DNA of 41,373 nucleotides from an uncultured Clostridia bacterium (GTDB taxonomy: Bacteria; Bacillota; Clostridia; Oscillospirales; Acutalibacteraceae): assembly GCA_944380845.1 (NCBI GenBank), contig CALWIU010000040.1:1-41373 (forward strand), written 5' to 3'. A program made the position numbers and the translations under genes. The notes below the pieces were generated by a model. That model worked only from the letters and a program-made list of their open reading frames with translations. It was not told the DNA's origin and did no database searches. Shown here one piece after another: positions 1 to 8,052 of this stretch (position 1 is its first letter; each line of letters opens with the position of its first letter).

Positions 1-19
1 TTTTGCCGGGTAATGAGAA

Positions 20-49
20 AAATAGCGGACAGTCAAGCTGTCCGCTATT
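20..49 (-). terminator. Terminator-like hairpin after the CotH-family gene
   Basis: A perfect 12-bp inverted repeat (21-32 with 38-49, 5-nt loop) lies 3 nt after the stop codon of the minus-strand gene. On the minus strand the 3' flank begins TTTCTCATT, a weak U-tract, so intrinsic termination is plausible but not textbook. Confidence 0.7.
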
Positions 50-52
50 GAA

Positions 53-1948
53 TTAAAACGCCTTCAGAATCGCGTTCAACTGCGCTACAAGGGAATTCAA
101 TAGATCGATCACTTTTTGCAGTACATCCTTCAGCATATCGATCAAAGGCTTTGTTTGAATGAAATAGTCATCGTCGGTCCATTGACCAATTTGCTCGTTC
201 AACCACTGAAAGCGAACAGAAATAAAGGAATCCAGCGTATCGACGGCGGACTCAAATGTCGTTCCGGCAGGTTGGGTCACAGCAATCATATCTTTATTTT
301 CGATATCCCATAATTTATAATTCATCGCCTGCGAGCCGTAAATTTCACCGGCAAGGGCGCGAACAGTACCGGATTCACCGGTCAGGCTCTGAATCGCTTC
401 ATAGATTTCTCCGCCGGGAGCGGTCAGCTCCTGCACCTTGGCTCGGAAGCTCGGAATTTGCAGCAGTGCACGCGCAAAAGGCTTGTCGGCACAGTAAAAA
501 TATTCCGGTTTGGTGATTAAGGACTCCCGGTTGACATCATATCCGATTCCGAACGCAATATCATAGTCCCACAATGGTCCGCAAATCAGCTGATCAGAGT
601 CTTCCGGCAAGTAGAAATAGGTTGATGATTCATAATAATCACTGTTTTTGACATACTCATTCAGAACATAGCATTTTACAAGCGAATCCAAATCGCAGTA
701 GTCATAATAATACTTGCCCGTTACGGCATTGTACCCGTCTTTGCTATAAACAGCGTCCTCAAACTCCTGCCAGAAGTCTGCGATATACATTCCCTGTTCA
801 TATGTCAAATATTCCGGCGTCTTAGTAACAATACGCTGCAAACGATCTGTCACAAAACCGGTCAGCTCATTAGGATAACGGTTCTGCAATTCAAATTCAA
901 GCAAATAAGCATGATGATTTGCCCCTTCCGGATACGCCGGTTCGATTAGATTTTCTACATAACGAACCGAACCGGGTGCATCAACGACGGAAAGCTCCGT
1001 ACCATCGACACGCGAAATGATTTTTACAGACGGGTCATCATAAGCGGGCGTGTCCTTGTTTGCATCTTCAATCAAATCATCCGTCTCTGAAATTTCAATG
1101 CGTCCGTCGCCGATCTCTACCTTTTCGGTTAAAAGATAGGTTCCGCGATATTCACCGTCAAAATAAAAATCGACCGGTTCAAATTTGATTGTATTGGCCA
1201 ATCCAACCATCTCAGAGACAGTAAAAAGAGCTGAATTGCGAATCAGTGTCGGATCTGAGGCATTTGCAAGCAAAAGCCATTTTTTTGACTTTCCTGCCCC
1301 GTCAATCAACTCGGTTTTTTTATCAAGTTTTAACTGATAGGGCTTTTTATCAAATTTTTCAAAAGAGGTGTTGCCGCGCCCTTTGATTTCTTTCACTTCG
1401 CCATAATAATCCAAAGCGCCTTCCCCTGAATAAACGGCAAGCATCCCGGAGGATTCCTCATTGGACTTACTCGCATCAACATAATCCCTGCCAAAGTTAT
1501 CGGGATCATCGCTGACATAATAAACCGAACGAAGATTTTCTGATTTCATCAAAACCAACTGGAAACTCTTCGCTGTGCTGTTTTCAGAAAACAGCACCTC
1601 AACTGGTTGTTCGCGTTCGCCCGTCAGCAAAGCAGATAAATCAATCGTTCCTCCGTTCACAATCGACACAGTGCTTTCACTGACACGAAGGGCAACCTCG
1701 GCAATTATTGTTTCGTCATACGCAAGAGGCAATGCGCTATAATCTGCGTTTGCAGGCAAAAATAAATACCACCTGCCGTCACGAGCTATCTGCGGACGAA
1801 TCACTACGGTACCATCGTCCGTCATCTGCTCATAATAAACAGACTGCTCTGCCGAATAGTCAACCGCCGATGCACTGCAACAAAACAGCGCAAAGAAAAG
1901 GGCGAGCACTGCCGATAAAAGCAGAATCCTTTTCAGATACTTTTTCAC
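53..1948 (-). CDS. Secreted CotH-family (spore coat protein H-like kinase fold) protein
   Basis: A 631-residue protein with an N-terminal signal peptide (about residues 1-28, two basic residues then a Leu/Ala-rich core). The CotH signature follows: GRGNTSF at 190-196, KKPYQLKL at 201-208, LIRNSALF at 235-242, YLLTEKVEI at 271-279 and WDYDIAFG at 460-467, the last being the acidic motif associated with phosphotransfer in CotH-type atypical kinases. In Bacillus CotH acts in the spore coat; clostridial relatives with signal peptides are often cell-surface proteins, so an extracellular place is inferred here. The N-terminal 140 residues look like a separate beta-rich module. The start is GTG, preceded by AAAAGGA with 9-nt spacing. 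It is a single-gene unit with its own promoter and hairpin terminator. The substrate is unknown. Confidence 0.85.
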   Translation of the reverse strand: MKKYLKRILLLSAVLALFFALFCCSASAVDYSAEQSVYYEQMTDDGTVVIRPQIARDGRWYLFLPANADYSALPLAYDETIIAEVALRVSESTVSIVNGGTIDLSALLTGEREQPVEVLFSENSTAKSFQLVLMKSENLRSVYYVSDDPDNFGRDYVDASKSNEESSGMLAVYSGEGALDYYGEVKEIKGRGNTSFEKFDKKPYQLKLDKKTELIDGAGKSKKWLLLANASDPTLIRNSALFTVSEMVGLANTIKFEPVDFYFDGEYRGTYLLTEKVEIGDGRIEISETDDLIEDANKDTPAYDDPSVKIISRVDGTELSVVDAPGSVRYVENLIEPAYPEGANHHAYLLEFELQNRYPNELTGFVTDRLQRIVTKTPEYLTYEQGMYIADFWQEFEDAVYSKDGYNAVTGKYYYDYCDLDSLVKCYVLNEYVKNSDYYESSTYFYLPEDSDQLICGPLWDYDIAFGIGYDVNRESLITKPEYFYCADKPFARALLQIPSFRAKVQELTAPGGEIYEAIQSLTGESGTVRALAGEIYGSQAMNYKLWDIENKDMIAVTQPAGTTFESAVDTLDSFISVRFQWLNEQIGQWTDDDYFIQTKPLIDMLKDVLQKVIDLLNSLVAQLNAILKAF

Positions 1949-2013
1949 TTCTCAACATCCTTTTGCATGTTTTATGAAAGCAGTACGATTTTTTGTACAA
2001 ACTTTGCAAAACA

Positions 2014-2042
2014 AGTATACCATATTTCATATGGAGCCGCAA
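2014..2042 (-). promoter_or_regulatory. Promoter of the CotH-family gene
   Basis: Minus-strand -35 TTGCGG (2042-2037), 17-bp spacer, -10 TATACT (2019-2014). It is placed correctly for the GTG start at 1948, giving a leader of about 60 nt. Confidence 0.6.
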
Positions 2043-2072
2043 GTGCGTTACAAGAGATTTCGCTGTAAAATT

Positions 2073-2113
2073 TTTTCAGACTTCCATACCAGGCCGGCAC
2101 GGAAGTCTGAAAA
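2073..2113 (-). terminator. Hairpin after the lipase-like gene
   Basis: A 13-bp inverted repeat (2073-2085 with 2101-2113; CAGACTTCC/GGAAGTCTG core with A/T extensions) lies 15 nt past the stop of the minus-strand hydrolase. The 3' flank on the minus strand is AAAAAATTTT, so the U-tract is offset. Confidence 0.65.
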
Positions 2114-2128
2114 GAAATCAAATATCGT

Positions 2129-3997
2129 TTATTTCTGCTCAGCGTAATCTGAATACCCCTGACCGCCGAAACGGAACATAAAGTAATCATTGAGCTTTTT
2201 CATCAAAAATTCCAGCAGGGACTCATACTGTGAATCGTTTTCAACGGGAGCGTAAATGCCGGCAGCAGCCATTGCATTATACAGAGCATTGATCGGAACC
2301 TGTGCGTCATCGCCGGCAACAGACGGATCGGCAAGCATGACTAAGACATCATCGTATGCTTTTTGAATAGCTGCCTTCTGCTCGGCAGTGTAATTCGCGC
2401 TTTCTTCGCCAAAAAGGACACGCTGCGCTTTGAAGATATAGCCGCTGTCGCTTCTGACCAACGCTCTGGTATTACGGGTCTGCATAAACTGTGGGAACAT
2501 GGGCATGGAATGGATATCCGTAACAAGCCCGCCCAAAATCGCACAAGCCAGACGGATCACGACATCGTTTCTGCCAACTTCATGATGCTGTTTGTTAATG
2601 AACCAGGTTGTTTCAGGGAAGAGACAGGTTGAGGCGTCAACGCTTTGATCGGGGGAAATATACGCGCTGTCTGCATTTTGCAGATAGGCTTCATCCAGTT
2701 TCTGCCCTGCCGGAGCCGCTGTGGCACCAAGCGTAGATGAATCAATCGGAATAATCGCATCAGAATTCACCGTTGCCGAAGAAGCAACAATGCCGAAGAA
2801 ATTATATTCGCCATCCGTAAAGGACAACCCATAACCGCTGATATTATAAATATCAATACCAGCCTTTTTGGCTGCGGTTAAATTTTCATTCAACTGAACC
2901 CGCGCTTCCTGATAACGGTCGGTTTTCTCTAAAAGCACATCGTGTGCGCCATCGCGAAGGTACCGATCGGCAAGCGCCTCATATTCGTCTGCGGGAAGCA
3001 TAGCCCAAAATTGAGGATCATTTAGAATAACCGTATCTAAAAGCGAGGAAAAAGCGGCGGTCAAAACATCGTAAAGAGACTGCTTTGGTAAAATGCGAAG
3101 CAGGATGTTGATCAAATACCCTGTCGTGGCGCTTCCTGTAGATTCCTTCATGATCATGGGAATGAAATCCGAATACAGGAATTGATCGCTCAAATTAAAG
3201 CGGCGAGCCATAAAGTCAGCCATCAGATCCGTACCGTTCATCAGGGATACGATGTTGAGTATCTGGTTAATTTCAGACAGATCCGGTTCAGTATCCATGA
3301 AAGCGGAAAGGATGGTGCCGCCAAGACTGATGCTGATCAGATTGACCTTTTCTGCGCCGGTCTGCGCCTTCACCAGATCAATATAATCGTGCAGTCCATA
3401 AGCTGCATCCATGGGGTTGCCGTAAAGAGGAAAAGTATACAGATAAATCTTATCCTCACCGAAGAGATCAGCAAAAGGTTCCATTGGGATCATCCGATAA
3501 AACCAGCTGCGCGTTCCCTCGTCCATTTCTGAAACAGGATAATCATAAAAATCGGTTACCAGGTTCTGTACCGTTTCACCATTCTGATCCATTTGCTGAA
3601 TGCCTAAAACATTTTGAACGGTGCTGTACACAGCATCTTTTAAACCGGCTGTTGTACGCTGTAAGATCAAGGAAAACAACACATGAGGCAAAAGAGCGAG
3701 CACATCCCCGATAACAGAAGAACCGTCGATCAACAGCAGACCGCCGCTGATTTCATCGTCGTTGCGATTTTTGACCGGCTCGCCGTTTTCATCCGCCAAA
3801 TAGGTATTGGAATGATTGATGCCAGGAAGAATGATCGTCGGATAAACAGCGTCCTGATCGGAAATAGCGGCAAGTTCCGGATAAATGGAATAATCCTGAT
3901 CCTCTTCATATGCCGCGCCCGCGAAAAGCGGCATAAAAGACAGGAGCAATGATAAGCAGAGCAGAACTGCCATACTTTTCCACAAGATTTTTTTCAT
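2129..3997 (-). CDS. Secreted lipase-like alpha/beta hydrolase
   Basis: A 622-residue protein with a clear signal peptide (MKK, hydrophobic core to about residue 26, AGAA cleavage region). VYPTIILPGI (51-60) fits the first core strand and oxyanion loop of an alpha/beta hydrolase. KVNLISISLGGTI (217-229) fits the nucleophile elbow, with Ser224 the likely nucleophile; the usual GxSxG reads S222-x-S224-x-G226, so the first Gly is replaced. QHH in the C-terminal third could supply the catalytic His. The reaction is probably ester or lipid hydrolysis outside the cell; the substrate cannot be told. The start is the ATG with AGGAGG 7 nt upstream; an in-frame TTG 6 nt earlier is too close to the RBS. 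A promoter precedes it and it faces rarA head to head. Confidence 0.75.
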   Translation of the reverse strand: MKKILWKSMAVLLCLSLLLSFMPLFAGAAYEEDQDYSIYPELAAISDQDAVYPTIILPGINHSNTYLADENGEPVKNRNDDEISGGLLLIDGSSVIGDVLALLPHVLFSLILQRTTAGLKDAVYSTVQNVLGIQQMDQNGETVQNLVTDFYDYPVSEMDEGTRSWFYRMIPMEPFADLFGEDKIYLYTFPLYGNPMDAAYGLHDYIDLVKAQTGAEKVNLISISLGGTILSAFMDTEPDLSEINQILNIVSLMNGTDLMADFMARRFNLSDQFLYSDFIPMIMKESTGSATTGYLINILLRILPKQSLYDVLTAAFSSLLDTVILNDPQFWAMLPADEYEALADRYLRDGAHDVLLEKTDRYQEARVQLNENLTAAKKAGIDIYNISGYGLSFTDGEYNFFGIVASSATVNSDAIIPIDSSTLGATAAPAGQKLDEAYLQNADSAYISPDQSVDASTCLFPETTWFINKQHHEVGRNDVVIRLACAILGGLVTDIHSMPMFPQFMQTRNTRALVRSDSGYIFKAQRVLFGEESANYTAEQKAAIQKAYDDVLVMLADPSVAGDDAQVPINALYNAMAAAGIYAPVENDSQYESLLEFLMKKLNDYFMFRFGGQGYSDYAEQK

Positions 3998-4041
3998 GTG
4001 CAAACCTCCTCAAAAAACTGATTGATTCAACAGTTTGCTTA

Positions 4042-4070
4042 AGTATAGCATATCATTCTATTTTTTACAA
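4042..4070 (-). promoter_or_regulatory. Promoter of the lipase-like gene
   Basis: Minus-strand -35 TTGTAA (4070-4065), 17-bp spacer, -10 TATACT (4047-4042), about 45 nt before the ATG at 3997. Confidence 0.65.
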
Positions 4071-4126
4071 GAACATACGCAATATTTTTGTGCAAATTTC
4101 TTTTCTTTTTCAGGGAATCGGGATAC

Positions 4127-4155
4127 TTGCAAGAAAATCCTGGATATGATACAAT
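4127..4155 (+). promoter_or_regulatory. Promoter of rarA
   Basis: -35 TTGCAA (4127-4132), 17-bp spacer, -10 TACAAT (4150-4155), about 37 nt upstream of the rarA ATG. It is divergent from the lipase promoter, with about 57 bp between the two -35 elements. Confidence 0.7.
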
Positions 4156-4192
4156 ATAAACAAATGTTTGCACCGCAAAAGGAGGCAAAACA

Positions 4193-5467
4193 ATGGCTAT
4201 ACCGCTTGCGGAACGAATCCGGCCGCAAAGTCTGGATGATGTAGTTGGTCAACGGCATTTGATCGGGAAGGATAGACCACTGCGTAATCTGTTGGCATCC
4301 GGTGAGGATTTACCGAATTTAATCTTTTACGGACCGCCCGGCACCGGAAAAACGACCATTGCCGAAATCGCAGCAAAAATAACGGAAAGAAAAATATTTA
4401 AATTGAACGGAACCAGCGCCTCCATTGCTGATGTCCGGCAAATTGTCGCCTCTCTGGATACCATCGACAGCCGAAACGGAATTTTGCTCTATCTGGATGA
4501 GATTCAATATTTCAATAAAAAACAGCAGCAAATTTTGCTGCAATACATTGAAGACGGCCGTATCACACTGATTGCTTCAACAACAGAAAATCCATATTTT
4601 TATATTTATCCTGCCGTATTAAGCCGTTCCATTGTGTTTGAATTCAAACCGGTCGATACCGAGGATATGAAAGTCGCCGTTCTGCGCGCGTTTACAATCC
4701 TGTCAGATGAGCAGAAAACGGTTTTTGATTTAGAACCGGGCGTGATCGAACAAATTGCCCGATCTGCCGGCGGCGATGTCCGCACGGCAATCAACACCGT
4801 GGAAGCGGCAGTTTTATCAGCACCCGTTCCCCAGCAAGGAGAACATAAAAAAATAACGATGGATGTCGCCGCTTCTGTCGCACGACAAACTGTGATTCGC
4901 TATGATCAGGGCGGCGATGAGCATTATGACCTGCTCTCTGCTTTTCAGAAATCCATGCGCGGCTCAGACCCAAATGCGGCTGTCCACTATCTTGCCAGAA
5001 TCCTGGAAGCCGGTGATCTGCCATCTGCTGCGCGGCGGCTGATGGTTTGCGCCTGCGAAGATGTTGGTCTTGCCTATCCGCAAATCATCCCCATTGTCAA
5101 AGCCGCGGTTGATATTGCTTTTCAGGTCGGAATGCCTGAAGCCCGCATTCCGCTGGCAGACGCCGTCGTGCTGGTTTGCAACTCCCCCAAATCCAATTCC
5201 GCCTATCTGGCAATCAATGCCGCCTTTGAGGATATCCGTTCCGGTCATACCGGTCCGATTCCCCGCAGACTGCAAAATAAGCACTATGATGGCGCGGACA
5301 ATAAAAACAAGGGACAGTTTTATCAATATCCACACGATTTTCCCAATCATTGGCTTAAGCAGCAATATCTTCCGGATGAGATAAAAGACCGGATTTATTA
5401 TGAATTCGGCGACAATCGCAACGAACAGGCTGCAAAAGATTATTGGGATAAGATAAAAAAAAGATAG
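4193..5467 (+). CDS. rarA: Replication-associated recombination protein A (RarA/MgsA, AAA+ ATPase)
   Basis: A 424-residue protein, typical for RarA. It opens with MAIPLAERIRPQSLDDVVGQ, the hallmark N-terminus of the RarA/clamp-loader group. Walker A is GPPGTGKTT (47-55), Walker B LLYLDEIQYF (about 98-107) and sensor-1 IASTTENPYF (about 128-137). The C-terminal half has the tetramerisation region ending in HYDGADNKNKG and YQYPHDFPNHW, both characteristic of the family. RarA acts at stalled replication forks and on single-stranded DNA ends, in the cytoplasm. AAGGAGG precedes the ATG. It is monocistronic: own promoter upstream and a strong terminator 28 nt after the stop. Confidence 0.96.
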   Translation: MAIPLAERIRPQSLDDVVGQRHLIGKDRPLRNLLASGEDLPNLIFYGPPGTGKTTIAEIAAKITERKIFKLNGTSASIADVRQIVASLDTIDSRNGILLYLDEIQYFNKKQQQILLQYIEDGRITLIASTTENPYFYIYPAVLSRSIVFEFKPVDTEDMKVAVLRAFTILSDEQKTVFDLEPGVIEQIARSAGGDVRTAINTVEAAVLSAPVPQQGEHKKITMDVAASVARQTVIRYDQGGDEHYDLLSAFQKSMRGSDPNAAVHYLARILEAGDLPSAARRLMVCACEDVGLAYPQIIPIVKAAVDIAFQVGMPEARIPLADAVVLVCNSPKSNSAYLAINAAFEDIRSGHTGPIPRRLQNKHYDGADNKNKGQFYQYPHDFPNHWLKQQYLPDEIKDRIYYEFGDNRNEQAAKDYWDKIKKR

Positions 5468-5491
5468 AGATATCCGCTTATCCCCGCAAGC

Positions 5492-5536
5492 AAAACGGAC
5501 AGCAACTCCCATGCTGGAATTGCTGTCCGTTTTTTA
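5492..5536. terminator. Bidirectional terminator between rarA and galE
   Basis: An 11-bp perfect stem (5495-5505 with 5520-5530) with a T6 run on the plus strand and TTTTGCTT on the minus strand. It serves rarA and the convergent galE-ended operon. Confidence 0.88.
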
Positions 5537-5612
5537 TTGATAGTGTTGATTGCCGCAAAGACAGTGAACCAAAAGGACTGTTCGGATAACCGTTGTCTGT
5601 ACAAAAAGATTC

Positions 5613-6629
5613 TTACTGCTCATACCCATTCGGGTTCTTTTTTTGCCAGTTCCAGGTGTCGCGGCACATATCCTCAAGGTTGCGCTCCGCTTTCCAGCCG
5701 AGCTCTTTATATGCCTTGTCGGCGTTGGCGTAGCAGGTAGCGATATCGCCGGGACGGCGAGGTGCAATTTTATAGGGGACATCCACACCATTGACGCGTT
5801 TAAAAGTCTCAACAACTTCTAACACGCTGTAGCCCTTACCCGTGCCAAGGTTGTAAATGTCAACGCCGGTTTTTTTCAGAACTCTCTGTACCGCCTTGAT
5901 ATGCCCCAGTGCCAGATCAACGACATGGATGTAATCGCGCACACCGGTGCCATCGGGCGTCGGATAATCGTTTCCGTTGACGCTCAGACAAGCAAGCTTA
6001 CCGACGGCAACCTGCGATACATACGGCATCAAGTTATTGGGAATCCCATTGGGATTTTCACCGATCAATCCACTGGGATGAGCGCCAATGGGGTTAAAGT
6101 AACGCAGAAGAGAAATACTCCACTCATTGTCGGACTTATACAAATCCTGTAAAATATTTTCAATGTAAATTTTTGTCGTGCCGTATGGATTGGTTGCTGT
6201 GCCGACAGGCATTGTTTCAACAAAGGGCGCTTTGTTTTCACTGCCATAAACCGTTGCAGAAGAACTAAACACAATTTTTTTGCAACCGAATTCTTTCATT
6301 ACTTCCAGCAGCGCAACAGAACCCCAAACATTGTTCTCATAATATTCCAGCGGTTTTACGCAGGATTCACCGACAGCTTTCAAGCCGGCAAAATGAATGA
6401 CAGCGTCAATTTTTTCCTGTTGGAAAATTTTACGCATTCCCTCACGATTGCAAATGTTGCATTCATAAAATTTAAAATCTTTACCGGTGATGGTTTTGAT
6501 GCGATCAAGAACCAGCGGCGAGCTGTTGCAATAATTATCAACAATAACCAGATCGTACCCTGCATTTAACAGTTCAACACTGGTATGCGAGCCGATATAA
6601 CCGGCGCCGCCGGCAACAAGAATAGACAT
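5613..6629 (-). CDS. galE: UDP-glucose 4-epimerase
   Basis: A 338-residue short-chain dehydrogenase-type epimerase, the usual GalE length. It has the N-terminal NAD-binding GGAGYIGSH (7-15), SSSATVYG (122-129) with the catalytic Ser, and NPYGTTK holding the Tyr149-x3-Lys153 pair. RYFNPIGAHPSG and the C-terminal RRPGDIATCYAN are further GalE hallmarks. It interconverts UDP-glucose and UDP-galactose (possibly the GlcNAc/GalNAc pair) in the cytoplasm. It is the last gene of the minus-strand envelope operon, 34 nt after the SpoIID-like gene, which suggests supply of sugar nucleotides for surface polymers. No other Leloir genes are nearby, so this is probably not a galactose catabolic locus. AAAGG lies about 10 nt before the ATG. 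Confidence 0.95.
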   Translation of the reverse strand: MSILVAGGAGYIGSHTSVELLNAGYDLVIVDNYCNSSPLVLDRIKTITGKDFKFYECNICNREGMRKIFQQEKIDAVIHFAGLKAVGESCVKPLEYYENNVWGSVALLEVMKEFGCKKIVFSSSATVYGSENKAPFVETMPVGTATNPYGTTKIYIENILQDLYKSDNEWSISLLRYFNPIGAHPSGLIGENPNGIPNNLMPYVSQVAVGKLACLSVNGNDYPTPDGTGVRDYIHVVDLALGHIKAVQRVLKKTGVDIYNLGTGKGYSVLEVVETFKRVNGVDVPYKIAPRRPGDIATCYANADKAYKELGWKAERNLEDMCRDTWNWQKKNPNGYEQ

Positions 6630-6663
6630 ACACGATCAACCTTTCAATATCTTTTTAAATTCC

Positions 6664-8025
6664 TTATGCTCCAGGCGTTACGGCATTCAAATAGTGGGGC
6701 TGGGAATTCTGGTCATAATAAATCAGCGAAAAACAATGGGAATCTATATCAAGATCCAAAATATCCATGCGAAGGGTTTGTCCGGCGCATCGGTCAAAAA
6801 TACGATCGCCTATGCGCATGGCGCTGACATAACCGACATCACCGGAAACCGCGCAGTCATGCGCCAAGATTTGCAGCCACTGCGCAGGATCATCCTGAAG
6901 AAGAATCGAAGGATCATATTGATGAATCCGCTGCTGCATATCCTCCGCTGTAAAAACAGCAACAGTAATCAACGAACGATAACCGGCGTATTTCTCAACT
7001 TCAATATCATAATAACTCGTTACCGGCTTCAGATAGGGATAATCACCGCCCCAAACCGTAGAAGCATCTGTTGTGACACCGGCGGAATAAGCAAAAAACG
7101 GTGCAGAAATCAATTCGCCATGATAGGTCATGTATTCCCCGAGAACAGAACGGACAGCAGCAATTACATCGCTTCTGACATCGCTCATGGAAGGCGCATA
7201 TGCCATCGTGTATTGATTGGGCAGAGAAAAATCATGGGATTTCAGCAGCGTGTAAGCCGCAACCGCCTGTGCTTTCAACGCTTCGATATCGGTCGAGCGC
7301 GTAATACCGGCAATTTCTCGCTGCACCACACGACACAGTAATTCGACCGTATCGACCTTTTCCCCGGTATGTAAAACACTTTCCGCAACAGGAATCGATT
7401 CTTTTGTAATGGTGATTCCCTGAAAATAATGAGCAAGGATCTGCGAATAAGAATATCCATGACGCGCCATTGCAATGGCGCCGTATTGGCTCAGTCCAAC
7501 GCCGTGTCCATAGCCATAACAAACAAAAACAAAAGAATTCGGCGTAATCTCATAATCGGGGATCGGCGGATAGGCGGGCTTGTCCATCACGACATCATCC
7601 ACGGGAATAAAAACACTTGTTGTATTCAGAACCGTTGGGCGTTCCGTTGTTGTTATCTGTGCCGAGGTGGGAACGGTTGGCACAAGAGAAGAGGAAGGAC
7701 TTTCCTGCTCGGACGGCGCAAAGGTAACAACAACCGGAGATTCCAGTTTGACAGCAACACGCAGCGTTAAGCGAGCATCCGAAGTTGAAACCAAATCATC
7801 GTCATTGACATCGCACCGGAATAAAACAGCAGGATCATCATCGTGCAAAAGACCGACAGCAAGCTGCAAAATATGTCGCGCATCGGCCGTGGTCACCTCT
7901 CCGCTGCCGTCATAATCACCCAGAACAGTGTCCACAGCTGAAACCGCGGAACAATAATATGTAAGAATCAGGGCAAAAACGGTAAGCAGCAAAACGATAC
8001 GCTTCATCAACTGTTTTTTCTTCAA
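6664..8025 (-). CDS. Secreted dockerin-SpoIID/LytB protein with permuted SpoIID domain
   Basis: About 453 residues. A signal peptide (1-30) is followed by a type I dockerin-like pair: DYDGSGEVTTAD (38-49) and DVNDDDLVSTSD (72-83), each followed by a hydrophobic helix. Then comes a Ser/Thr/Pro linker (about 100-160) and a SpoIID/LytB domain. SpoIID is a lytic transglycosylase acting on peptide-stripped glycan. Here the GYGHGVGLSQYGA motif and its following helix (171-203) come before the catalytic segment VVQREIAG...EALKAQAVAAYT (233-259); in canonical SpoIID the order is reversed. The catalytic Glu (E237) is kept. The protein ends where GHGVG would normally begin. GGAGG at 8036-8040 is best spaced (10 nt) for TTG at 8025; an ATG at 8034 lies only 1 nt from it. 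Tightly linked in the envelope operon. Confidence 0.85.
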   Translation of the reverse strand: MKKKQLMKRIVLLLTVFALILTYYCSAVSAVDTVLGDYDGSGEVTTADARHILQLAVGLLHDDDPAVLFRCDVNDDDLVSTSDARLTLRVAVKLESPVVVTFAPSEQESPSSSLVPTVPTSAQITTTERPTVLNTTSVFIPVDDVVMDKPAYPPIPDYEITPNSFVFVCYGYGHGVGLSQYGAIAMARHGYSYSQILAHYFQGITITKESIPVAESVLHTGEKVDTVELLCRVVQREIAGITRSTDIEALKAQAVAAYTLLKSHDFSLPNQYTMAYAPSMSDVRSDVIAAVRSVLGEYMTYHGELISAPFFAYSAGVTTDASTVWGGDYPYLKPVTSYYDIEVEKYAGYRSLITVAVFTAEDMQQRIHQYDPSILLQDDPAQWLQILAHDCAVSGDVGYVSAMRIGDRIFDRCAGQTLRMDILDLDIDSHCFSLIYYDQNSQPHYLNAVTPGA

Positions 8026-8052
8026 TACATCCATGCCTCCAGGCAAAATTGA

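Noticed and set aside
7750-7930. Dockerin taken as evidence of a cellulosome
   Set aside because: No cohesin, scaffoldin or glycoside hydrolase is in the window; dockerins also occur in non-cellulosomal proteins.
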